From positions 62,001-126,000 of the forward strand of contig JALQPE010001948.1 in assembly GCA_030407315.1 (NCBI GenBank): a stretch of 64,000 nt of DNA, written 5' to 3'. Shown here one piece after another: positions 29,663 to 38,736 of the stretch. The notes under the pieces were generated by a model. It was given only the letters and a program-made list of their open reading frames with translations, searched no databases and had not been told where the DNA came from. Position numbers and translations under genes: made by a program. Every line of letters starts with the position of its first letter. Position 1 is the first letter of the stretch. This stretch comes from Asparagopsis taxiformis (Eukaryota; Rhodophyta; Florideophyceae; Bonnemaisoniales; Bonnemaisoniaceae).

Positions 29663-30321
29663 TGTGGAACCACGTTAGTTCTAGAAGTAGCTGGTACGAG
29701 CCACGGACACGCTGTCCTTAACGAAACGAAACGAGCAGTCCACCCGCTGGTGTTTTGACTGTATTGTTAGGTAGGAAGGTAGAGTGGTTAGCGAGTAGAC
29801 ACGAGCGTCACGACGCAACAATCCACGCGAGGATTACGTTAGCACACGAGGTGGTACGTCACCGGAGGCGCTCTCGACCAAGCCCGGAGGCACTACACGC
29901 AATCAGCCTTACGTGCGGCGATGGGTAGGGAGTACGCAGCTCGACGGAGACGAAGCCTCGTTAGGCAAAACGTAAACGTAAACGTAGAAGTCAGTCGTAG
30001 ACTAGAGCCGTTGCTCGATCGTTGTCTTGTCCCCTTTCCCTCCCGGCACGATGCCAATACCTATATGGCCACGATGGCATCGCTTTACAGTGTAAACACT
30101 GTTCGTAACGTCCCCGAATGGGAAAGGACCTTGTGGGTCACACGTAGGGACCCGTTGGTCCGTTGGCCGTTGCCAGTACGTTCGTTGCACACGTGTGCCG
30201 GTTGCGCGCGCGCATGCGCCAGCAATGTTCGTGCATTGCTGTCGCCGGTCGTGTCCGCCGAAATTCGAATTCCGCGGAAAACGTAAATATTTGCAATTTC
30301 GGAATTGCCACGTATACTACA
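29663..30321 (-). repeat. Shared middle LTR (5' LTR of RE1-B, 3' position for RE1-C), 659 bp
   Basis: The termini TGTAG...CCACA are intact. On the B side a primer-binding site follows. On the C side there is no polypurine tract next to the terminus: the adjoining minus strand is CGAATACGGAC. Neither flank shows a private target duplication. Confidence 0.88.
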
Positions 30322-30633
30322 GTCCGTATTCGTATGTCCGCGGACACTTTCCGAAAGGCAACGTGCCGAATGGAAGACTGCTCTTTCGTTGAGCGTCATC
30401 TCCAAAAGCGTCGTGTCGTACGATGACCACTTCGCTCTCCGCCACGTGAACGCGGACGACTATCGTGTGTCGCACGCGTCAGCTCCGTGGGTCGTCCCGA
30501 GCGAGCTCTACTTCCCGCCGTTGCCGGAAGTAGTCGAGGAGTTTCCGTACCCCCGTGGGTCGTCCACGTTGTTACCACGCGTGGTACATTATTTCACCGA
30601 TGCCGTGAAGGACGCGCCTGCCCCCGTGAACCC
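30322..30633 (+). pseudogene. 5' part of the antisense gene in RE1-C, abutting the LTR
   Basis: A plus-strand frame open from the LTR edge reads as protein for about 104 residues (VVSYDDHFALRHVNADDYRV, then PWVVPSELYFPPLPEVVEEF, ending VVHYFTDAVKDAPAPVNP) but contains no ATG, so its start is missing. It runs into the MITE at 30634. Removing the MITE joins it to the 30917-31990 gene one base out of frame, so the two are probably halves of one broken gene. Confidence 0.4.
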
Positions 30634-30635
30634 TA

Positions 30636-30895
30636 GTGGACATTTGTATGTATTTTGAGTATTTGTGGAGGTGGATAAGAGTACAAGGGGGTCAAAAGCA
30701 TGTTGAGTGGAGGATATCCGCCCTCGGGAAAATTATTTTTATGCAATAAAATTTTGGGGGGTCAAAACCATGCTGAGTGGAGGAGTTCACGAATATATTG
30801 TGATGCTGTCTGGAGCATTCAACTTGTATTTGGAGCATACATAGAGGTTAATGGAATCATCCATATGTGCTCCATAAAACCTTGAAAATGTCCAC
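30636..30895. mobile_element. 260-bp MITE with TA target duplication
   Basis: Terminal inverted repeats GTGGACATTT (left) and AAATGTCCAC (right) are flanked by TA at 30634-30635 and 30896-30897. TA duplication and short TIRs are typical of Tc1/mariner-type (Stowaway-like) MITEs. The AT-rich interior carries a 28-bp direct repeat with a 70-bp period (landmarks GTCAAAAGCATG at 30691 and GTCAAAACCATG at 30761). There is no coding capacity. Confidence 0.75.
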
Positions 30896-30916
30896 TAGGG
30901 GAAGGAACGTTTCCTC

Positions 30917-31990
30917 ATGGCCGTGGATATCGAACACGCAGCGATGCTCGCATGCTCGCTGTTCGTGGAACGTCGTGTGTTCGGGCGCGCGTGCCTACTG
31001 CCGGAGTCCACGTTGGACTTCCTGGCCGACTACGAGATGCTTCGTGCAATCCCGGTGGACGGTTCCGACACGTTTGTCTCCGTTACCAGCGCGTTGGCTG
31101 AGGTTCGCGGCGCCCTTGCGTTGGGGCCGGAATATCGGGTTATACGTCCCGATTACGCAAGCGGCGATAACCAGGAGTTCGTCTCCGTACGCAGCGATGG
31201 GGCTTACGTGCCGCGGGTCGCTTCCCGTTCCGAACGCCGTCGTGGCAATCGTACCGGTTATTTCGGCGGCCTCGGGGGCAACGAGCGCCCCCGAGGGACG
31301 CGTTCTGGTCGTCGTGGCCAACAAAACGAAGCGCCGCGTGCGCCGGACCCTCGAGAGATCGTGCTACGCGAGGCTACGGGAGGGGGCAACGTTGCCCACG
31401 TCAGTCGTCCGGATGTGGCCACGCCGGCCGAGCGTGCGCCACGCTTCGTTAGCTTGGACGACCGCGTCTCCGATGAGGATGCCCGCCGGCTTCTCGGTAC
31501 GTCGATGGCCGCTCCGCCTCGTGCGGAGGGCTGGGTTATTCGTTCCCTCATCTCATCCGTGGCTCGCGCAGCCGAAGAGTTCAGGGCCCAGACGTTGGAC
31601 CTGACTGCCCGCTTGGCAACGGAACGCGCGATTTCCGAGCGTCTCGCCGCGGCGACTCGTAGTTACGCGCCGCCCGTTGGCGTTCGTAATGAACCTTACG
31701 GTTACGCGAGTGGCGGCGGCTTCGGCGACCCCGTCGGGTATGGTCACGCAGCGGCGTACCTGCCACGCGACCCCGCTTCGGCGCGCCCTTCGGATACGCG
31801 CAGTCACGGGACTGCGGATCCTTACGCTAGGGATCCCGCGTCGCGTCGCGAGCGAGCTCCCGTGGTCACGCAGACCGTCGATCCGTACGCGCCGGGCTTC
31901 GTTCAGCCCAGTCGCAGCCGCAGCCACGATAGCCGCGGCGAAGGCCCTGGGCCGTATGACCCTGCGGGCAAGCGTTCTCGTCGCTACTAG
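30917..31990 (+). CDS. Antisense ORF in the RE1-C 3' region, 357 aa
   Basis: ATG 30917, opposite in direction to gag and pol. Residues 1-100 look globular (MAVDIEHAAMLACSLFVERR, then STLDFLADYEMLRAIPVDGS). A Gly/Arg-rich segment follows (about 108-145, RGNRTGYFGGLGGNERPRGT) and then a helical segment near 210-245 (SSVARAAEEFRAQTLDLTAR). The tail is low-complexity with Pro/Tyr/Arg/Ser (QPSRSRSHDSRGEGPGPYDP). The Arg-Gly content suggests RNA binding. The region before the ATG continues as GKERFL, in frame, back to a stop at the MITE edge, consistent with a longer gene before the MITE inserted. Some plant Ty3/gypsy elements carry antisense extra ORFs in this position, so this may be an element gene; a captured host gene is the alternative. 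Confidence 0.55.
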   Translation: MAVDIEHAAMLACSLFVERRVFGRACLLPESTLDFLADYEMLRAIPVDGSDTFVSVTSALAEVRGALALGPEYRVIRPDYASGDNQEFVSVRSDGAYVPRVASRSERRRGNRTGYFGGLGGNERPRGTRSGRRGQQNEAPRAPDPREIVLREATGGGNVAHVSRPDVATPAERAPRFVSLDDRVSDEDARRLLGTSMAAPPRAEGWVIRSLISSVARAAEEFRAQTLDLTARLATERAISERLAAATRSYAPPVGVRNEPYGYASGGGFGDPVGYGHAAAYLPRDPASARPSDTRSHGTADPYARDPASRRERAPVVTQTVDPYAPGFVQPSRSRSHDSRGEGPGPYDPAGKRSRRY

Positions 31991-34146
31991 GTCGTTCCTA
32001 GGTTAGTTCGTAGGCCACGTAGGCTTCTAGCACCGTGTTGCTTTCGTAAACTTTCGTCTTGTTTCTTTGCGTAATCGCATGGCTCCGCTGAGCTTCGTAA
32101 TACGTATTGGCAGGTCGTCTGCCGCGGGGGAGGGGTTAGCGTTAAGCCCCTCCCCACAATTTTTTGTTGTGGCGTCTACCCCGTCGGGTTTCGTAAGGCT
32201 TACGTAGCCCGTGCTTCGAGTTCGCGGCGGCGCGTAGCGGCGGCTTTTCACTGCGAGTGGTACGTTAATCTCGATCGTAGAGCCCGTTGGCGTGCGTATC
32301 ATTTAGTAACTAACTCAAAAATCGTTTCCGCCGTCGTTTCTCGTTCGGATAACCCCGTCGGGTGTCGAATTCCGTTGAGCATTCGAGCTCTTTAGCGCGT
32401 AGCACGTCGGTGCTAATTTTAATTTGCTCCGATGAGCTAGGTGAAAATTTCATCGAACGTCAGACCGACTCGCACGTGAGTCGGTTTGACGTTCTACGCC
32501 GTGGCGTGTACGCAGCAATTCGTCGCAGTACGTTGCGGTTTCGCTGACGACGTGGTGGCCGGCGGGCTTGGTTTTTCGTATAGCCATTGACGTCATTAGC
32601 GCCGTCGCGCTTCACGTTCCCGCGGCTTCACGTTGGCCAGTGGCGTTATCATTTTGTAACTATCTCGGAAATCGTTTCCGCCGTCGTTCCTCGTGCGGAT
32701 AACCCCGTCGGGTGTCGAATTCCGTTGAGCATTCGAGCTCTTTGGCATGTAGCACGTCGGTGCCAATTTTAATTTGCTCCGATGAGCTGGACGGAAAATT
32801 CGCCAAACGTCAGGCCGACGCGCGCGTGAGTTGGCTTGACGTTTCACGCCGTTGCGTGTACGCGGCGGCGCGTCGTGATGCGTCGCAGTTCCGTTGACAA
32901 CGTCTTTGCCGGCGGGCTTGGCTTTTCGTATAGCCGTTAACACCGTTAGCGCCGTCGCGCTTTACGTTCCCGCGGCTTCACGTTAGCCGGTGGCGCAACC
33001 GTTGCGCTAGTCCGCTTCGCGTGGTGGCGTCGTTCGCCGCGGCTTCCGAGGAGCGTTTCGTTAGCTCGTCCGTTATGTGGTGCGACGTGCACCTGGGCAT
33101 ACGTAATGCTCGCCCTCTACGCCGTTGCGTAATTTCGTTTATTCGCCTTGCGAACCCGACGGGGACGCGATTGACGGAGTCGTTTCGCATGGCCGGCGGG
33201 CTTTTCGTTTTCGCGCGTCGATCGTTGCGCCCGCGTGGCAGGACACCGTTGTGTCGTTTCGTGGTTGCCGTACGTGGCTACCGTGTTCGGCGTCGCGCCT
33301 TGATGTGGCGATAACGGTTTGCCGTCGCGTCGCATTCGAGACGTTAGCGTCTTCGTTCGCCGTCCGTCGCTGCGGCCTCGTTGGCTCATTCGTTTCGCAC
33401 GTTCTTCGCGCGCGCTTCGTGCGCCGAGACCCGTTGGTCTCGTTCGTCAGCTAGCGTATAGCTTCGTTCCGCTTCGTGCGTGAAGTTTCGTAATGAGGCC
33501 GTTGCCATCTTCGTCGGGGACGCGTCCGTCCTACGTGGTTTTTCCGCCTTCCGGCGTTACGTTGCCGTTAGCTCGCGAGCTTGGCGTTGACCTCGTTGGT
33601 CGATGCGACTCGTTGTCAGCGGTTGTCCACGGGGACGTACGATGGCTCACACGTCATGCCAAAATTACGAAATTTTCGGGGCACGCGTGCCCCGAGATTT
33701 GGCCAGGTTAGCGCACTGTAATCGGCCCGATTTTTCGTACCGTGCGTCCATGGCCCGCTGGCCCAAGTATAATTTTTCGCGCGAAAAATCTGACGTGTTG
33801 TCCGTCCGTGGCCCGTGGTGTCGTCACCTTTGCCCGTGGGACGGTCAACACTGTCGAGCCAGTCGTGGCTCTTCACATCGTGTGAATCGTCCGCGCGTGG
33901 ACTCGTCGTCCAATCTTTCGTTGGCGCCCGTGCCTCCACCAACGTATGGTGTCGAAAAAGAAAAGAGCGACGGCTATAGCACGCATCGCGCCCCCCCCAA
34001 CGCAAGGGTGGACGTCCCGGCCACTCGTTGTGCCTTCGCTTCTCGTTCGTGCGGCTCGTCGCCTTCGTTTGTTGCATCGTGCAACGTCGCGCACGCGTGC
34101 GCTTAACCCGACGCTCGTGTGCATTTTCGGGGGCCGTCGTGGCCTT
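31991..34146 (-). other. Non-coding 3' region of RE1-C
   Basis: It matches the 3' regions of RE1-A and RE1-B. It contains the tandem duplication at 32307-33006 and, near 33991-33998, a run of 8 C where A and B have 9. No supported gene. Confidence 0.7.
32307..33006 (-). repeat. Two 350-bp tandem units in the RE1-C 3' region
   Basis: Units start at 32307 and 32657, equivalent to those in RE1-A and RE1-B. Confidence 0.8.
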
Positions 34147-37100
34147 TCACGTTGTTGCTCGTCGCACGCGTGCGAAGTATCGAGAGACGCTCTCTTCAGA
34201 TATGTTCCGGCGGGGCTCCCACGTAGGGGTACGATACCCGACCCACTTCACGAGGAAGTCTAACGTTCCGTCCTCGTTCACACGGTGGTTGAGTAGGTCG
34301 TCTACTACGTACGCCGGACCGTCGCGGTTCTTGTCGAGGTCTGCCTCGGTGGCATCGTATGGCTCCGGCGGGGGCGCGTTCGCCGGCGTTGGCGCGTACG
34401 CAACGCGGTCCGAGTTGACACGTTCAACTACGTCTCCTCGTTGGATGACGAACGTCCGTACGTCGTTACGTAGTACGCGGAACGGTCCCAACGCGTGGTT
34501 TTCGAGCTTCGTGCCCTTCGTGGTCCCGTCCGTCGGGTCGATGAATACGTATTCTCCCGCGCGGATGTTTCGATTCGAGACACGGACTCGTTTGTCGAAA
34601 TTTCGTTTATAACGTGCCTGCGCGGCCTTCAGCGTTCGATACGCGTTGTCCATCTTTGTGGCGAGCTCACGAACGTAAGTGGCTCGCCCTCCCCCGTCGG
34701 GTAGTTCGCGGTTCGTTACCGACGTGTGTAGCGCCAACGGTGGCGGTGGATTCGTGAGAATCAAATCGAAGGGCGTCGTGCCCGTGCTCGAATGCACATG
34801 CGTGTTGTACGCAAACGTTAACGCCGATGCGTATCGATCCCAGTCGTTCTGGTTTTCGTTCACGTAATTGCGCAGCATCGCCAGGATCGTCCTGTTGTAG
34901 CGCTCCACCTGCCCGTTCGTTTGGGGGTGGTACGTCGACGTAAAGACGTTCGTTACGCCAATCTCGTTGCAAACGCGCTGGAAGAACTTAGCAGCGAACT
35001 GCTTTCCGTTGTCGCTTATGAGCGTCCGTGGGGGTCCATACGAGAAGACCCACGCGTTGACGAACGCGCTCGCCACGTTGGCGGAATCGATATTACGTAG
35101 AGGTACGACTCTAGTCAGCTTCGTGAAGCGGTCCGTTATCACGAGAATAAATCGGTTACCACGCGTGGTCTTCGTCAGCGGACCTAGTATGTCGATACAT
35201 AGGTCTCGCAGCGGCTCCGTAGCCGGGAATAAACGTAACGGGTTCGTCCGTTTGCGAAGCTTCACGCGGTTCTTCGCACATCCAACGCAGTTTCGTACCG
35301 TTGCGTGGATGTCGGCGGCCATCGCGGGCCAGTAGTACGTCCTCCGTAGGGTGTAGTACATACGCGTTTGTCCGGGATGTCCAGCGAGGACGTGGTGGTG
35401 CGTTAACTCCAGCAGCCGCGGCCGTAACGAAGCCGGCACAACGATTTGTGTACGTTCCTCGTCGTGAGGGTTCCGGCGTCGGAGTAAGCCATCGTGGCCT
35501 TCGAAGAATGCAGCGTCCTGCGTCTCGGACTGTCGTGTCAGTATCGTTTGACAGAACGCGTCCTCGCGTTGAGCTTCGATAAGCTCGTCCCTCGTAATGG
35601 GAAGCTGAACGTCAGCTGGTGGCACGCGTGCCGAATCGTCTTCAGCAGCGCGCTGCTCGTCGAGGAAATCCGGTTCCTCGTCAAGAACATCATCGAGCGA
35701 CGCGTCGCGGTTGAACTCGCGTTCATCGTGGCTAGCCGTCGTGGCTGGTGTCCGTTTGTCACGAGTCTCGTTCGACGGGTCGTCGTGACCCCTGGCATTC
35801 GTTGCCTTTTTACGTACGGACGTCGTTCGTCCTTGCCCACTTCGTGTGGGTTGTCGCCGACTGCGAGTCGTCACGAGGACCGCGTCCCCGTACGATGGTA
35901 CGTCATCGTCAACGGGTCGACCGTCGTCATACGTAGATATCACGCGTGATAAAGCGTCAGGTACCTGGTGCACGCGCCCAGGCCTGTACGTAACTTCGAA
36001 ATCGAATTCGGCAACGCGTAGCCTCCATCGTAGTAGTCGTCCGGACGCGTCCGTAAGCGTCATCAGCCAACGTAAGGCTTCGTGGTCCGTACGTACGGTG
36101 AACCGCTGACCCTCTACGTAGGGTCGGAGCGACGTTATCGCCCAGACGACGGAGTAGCACTCGCGCTCGGTCGCCGAGTAACCACGTTCGGTTTCGTTAA
36201 GGGTCTTCGACCAGTACCCAATCGGCACCCATTCGTTGGGCTTATCTTCGTTTTGCTGCTGGAGCAACGTAGCTCCCAGCTGATACGCCGACGCGTCGGT
36301 ATCGATCATGAACGGACGTCCCGCCTTCGGAAGGTGCAATACTGGTGGCGACACCAGTATTGTCTTCAACGTTTCGAACGCATTCGTTTGCGCGTCAGTT
36401 GGATTCGTCCAATCGGGGGAAGCGTCCTTCTTCAACATCGTGTTGAGTGACCGAGCGATCTCGGCGTACGCCTTTACGAAACGGCGGTAAACGTTGGCCG
36501 CGCCCAAAAACGATCGACATTGCGTCTTGTCTCGCGGGAACGTAGCCGTACGAAAGGCTTCCTTGTTCCGTGCTGCGACGTGCAGCTTCCCTGGTGTAAT
36601 CACGTGCCCCAGGTAGTCAACGCGTGGTTGAAAGAACGAGCACTTCGTGAGCTTTAACGTTACTCCCGCTGCGCGTAGCAGGGAAAGCACCTGGTCAACG
36701 TGACCCAGGTGAGACTCGAGGTCTTTCGAAAAGACGATTACGTCGTCTAAGTAAACAAGGCACGATTGCCAACGTACTCCGGAGAGGATTATGTCCAACG
36801 TCCGCTGAAACGTAGCGGGGGCATTTCGTAGCCCGAATGGCATTCGCACGTAGCGATACGTTCCCATGAAAGACGTAAACGTTGTCTTATCACGGTCCTC
36901 GGCGGAGACGGGCACTTGCCAGTAACCGGCGTTACAATCGAGTGTCGTGAAGATGGCGGCGTCGCCAAGCGAATCGAGGCAATCTTCCATACGAGGAAGC
37001 GGGTACGAATCAGCGATCGTTTTCACGTTCAAACGCCTGTAGTCGACACAGAAACGTAAGGATCCGTCCTTCTTCGGCACCAACACGATTGGTGACGCCC

Positions 37101-38736
37101 ATTCGCTGGACGCGGGTTCGATAACCCCTTCGTTGAGCATCTTCGTGATCTGCTCCTCGGCTATCGTACGCAGAGCCGGACCCTGTCGATAGGGCATTGA
37201 ACGTATGGGCCGCGTGCCCGGTTCGAGTTCGATCCGATGCTCCGTAGCATTGATTTCGCCGAGGCGTCCGCTCGTCCACATTGACGAATGTGTGGCTAGC
37301 ATCTCGTTGATGCGCCTTCGCAAATCCTCGTCGTCGAGGTGCGACAAATCGATTGTCGACTGCCAATTCGTGGCGGGGTCGTTCCCCTTTTCGTTGACCA
37401 ACGGGTCTGGCGTTTCGTCGCCAAACTCGTTCGTATTTGTCCGCGTCGTCGCGTCGACTAGCGGTAGGTTCAAAACCTTCGCGAGGGCTTCGCCGCCCTC
37501 ACGCTTGAGTGGGACGATTCCCAACGGGGAGCGTACCGCGTACGCAATCGTCGCGCCTTTCGGCAATTCGCGGTCCTTCTTCGTGAAGTTCGACACGATG
37601 ATAGAGAACGTCTCTCTCGGTCCTACGTCGACCACTCCGTTGGCTATGCGCAGCCCATGCCGGAATTGCACCGACGCTTTCGGTTCGAGGAACACGAGTC
37701 CGGTCGCATCCGTCGTCACGTTGACGGTCCGTTGCGACATCGCCGGTACACGCGTGTACTTCGTCAGGCGAACCGAGAACGTTCGGCTTGGCCTATTCGA
37801 GGCAGCGTTACGCTCGCGGCGTTTCGGGGGCTCCACGTTTGGATTCGTCTCTTCCCCCTCCTCGTACGGAGTCTTCGTATCGCCCTCCGCGATAATGGGT
37901 ATCGTATCCCCTCGATGGAGGTCGATTGTCTGCGCTCGACAGCGTATAGCATCGACATGCCTCGACATGAACGACGTGCCCATTATGACGGGAACAGCCA
38001 GCGTATTGGCTACGAAGAATTTTACGCGGAACAGCGAGTTCCCAAGCCTGACACGAAGCAGGAGGGCGCCTTCGATAGGCAAACGTCGCCCGTTGGCGTC
38101 TCCGAGCTTCGGTAGCTCTTCGTCACGTAGACAGCGGTCGACCCAGTCGTAGGGTAGTAAACTTGTTCGTATCAAGTTGTGCCCGCTGCACGTATCCATC
38201 GCGATGGTAATCGCCCTCATCACGTTGAGGTCTAGTCCGATCGTTCCGGATACGATATAATGCTTCGACGCAAGTAGGCACGTATGCCCGTCGAGGACCA
38301 ACGGTTCGGTCCTGACCGGCGCGCGGTCTACGTCTTCGCTAGCGATTCGTCGCTTCACCGTATGAGCCCGTATGGCTTCTTTTGCGTCGACACGCTTCGT
38401 ATAAGCCGCGTGCTTGGCTTTCTCGCGCTCGGAAGCGTCGTGCTTCCGGGTAGCGCGTCTCGCTCGTCTGCGAGGCTTCCTCTTCGTGTGAGGTTCGTTC
38501 GTCCCGTCGGACTTCGTTTCCTCCCCCACGTCGGGTGTCGTGTGACTCGAGTTGGCCTTCGCGGCCGTGAGCTTTACGTAACTCTCGTTCATCGGTGAGC
38601 CTGCGGAGGACCAATCATCGACGTCGGTCGTCCCCCTTTTACGTAAGGGTTCAGGCGATGTGGGTGGCTCGTGACCTACATCGCCTGGTCGTTTTCCGGC
38701 GCGGGGCCGTTCGACACGTCGTCGTCGTGAGCCCAC
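34147..38736 (-). CDS. pol: RE1-C pol polyprotein, 1529 aa, all catalytic motifs intact
   Basis: Co-linear with RE1-A and RE1-B pol, with no stop or indel. Protease DTCSG, RT YLDD, RNase H (Asp 884 present), integrase HHCC and DD35E, and the chromodomain are all present. Substitutions particular to this copy include IARSLN for IARPLN in the RT-RNase H connection and YRTPTWEPRRNI in the chromodomain. As in the other copies, the frame lies -1 relative to gag and opens with GTG, so a frameshifted Gag-Pol is expected. Because C shares the outer target duplication with B, the two coding regions cannot be treated as independent insertions. Confidence 0.95.
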   Translation of the reverse strand: MGSRRRRVERPRAGKRPGDVGHEPPTSPEPLRKRGTTDVDDWSSAGSPMNESYVKLTAAKANSSHTTPDVGEETKSDGTNEPHTKRKPRRRARRATRKHDASEREKAKHAAYTKRVDAKEAIRAHTVKRRIASEDVDRAPVRTEPLVLDGHTCLLASKHYIVSGTIGLDLNVMRAITIAMDTCSGHNLIRTSLLPYDWVDRCLRDEELPKLGDANGRRLPIEGALLLRVRLGNSLFRVKFFVANTLAVPVIMGTSFMSRHVDAIRCRAQTIDLHRGDTIPIIAEGDTKTPYEEGEETNPNVEPPKRRERNAASNRPSRTFSVRLTKYTRVPAMSQRTVNVTTDATGLVFLEPKASVQFRHGLRIANGVVDVGPRETFSIIVSNFTKKDRELPKGATIAYAVRSPLGIVPLKREGGEALAKVLNLPLVDATTRTNTNEFGDETPDPLVNEKGNDPATNWQSTIDLSHLDDEDLRRRINEMLATHSSMWTSGRLGEINATEHRIELEPGTRPIRSMPYRQGPALRTIAEEQITKMLNEGVIEPASSEWASPIVLVPKKDGSLRFCVDYRRLNVKTIADSYPLPRMEDCLDSLGDAAIFTTLDCNAGYWQVPVSAEDRDKTTFTSFMGTYRYVRMPFGLRNAPATFQRTLDIILSGVRWQSCLVYLDDVIVFSKDLESHLGHVDQVLSLLRAAGVTLKLTKCSFFQPRVDYLGHVITPGKLHVAARNKEAFRTATFPRDKTQCRSFLGAANVYRRFVKAYAEIARSLNTMLKKDASPDWTNPTDAQTNAFETLKTILVSPPVLHLPKAGRPFMIDTDASAYQLGATLLQQQNEDKPNEWVPIGYWSKTLNETERGYSATERECYSVVWAITSLRPYVEGQRFTVRTDHEALRWLMTLTDASGRLLRWRLRVAEFDFEVTYRPGRVHQVPDALSRVISTYDDGRPVDDDVPSYGDAVLVTTRSRRQPTRSGQGRTTSVRKKATNARGHDDPSNETRDKRTPATTASHDEREFNRDASLDDVLDEEPDFLDEQRAAEDDSARVPPADVQLPITRDELIEAQREDAFCQTILTRQSETQDAAFFEGHDGLLRRRNPHDEERTQIVVPASLRPRLLELTHHHVLAGHPGQTRMYYTLRRTYYWPAMAADIHATVRNCVGCAKNRVKLRKRTNPLRLFPATEPLRDLCIDILGPLTKTTRGNRFILVITDRFTKLTRVVPLRNIDSANVASAFVNAWVFSYGPPRTLISDNGKQFAAKFFQRVCNEIGVTNVFTSTYHPQTNGQVERYNRTILAMLRNYVNENQNDWDRYASALTFAYNTHVHSSTGTTPFDLILTNPPPPLALHTSVTNRELPDGGGRATYVRELATKMDNAYRTLKAAQARYKRNFDKRVRVSNRNIRAGEYVFIDPTDGTTKGTKLENHALGPFRVLRNDVRTFVIQRGDVVERVNSDRVAYAPTPANAPPPEPYDATEADLDKNRDGPAYVVDDLLNHRVNEDGTLDFLVKWVGYRTPTWEPRRNISEESVSRYFARVRRATT
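38654..38697 (-). promoter_or_regulatory. Predicted -1 ribosomal frameshift signal, RE1-C
   Basis: Heptamer GGAAAAC (38697-38691), spacer GACCA, stem GGCGATGT (38685-38678) with ACATCGCC (38661-38654). The stem and spacer are identical to RE1-A and RE1-B; the heptamer is the RE1-A variant. Confidence 0.7.

Noticed and set aside
30867..31604. 245-codon frame that is in phase with the 5' half of the antisense gene after removing the MITE
   Set aside because: Beyond the junction its composition (Arg/Ser/Trp-rich) is that of a shadow of the 357-codon ORF, so a one-base shift between the halves is more likely.
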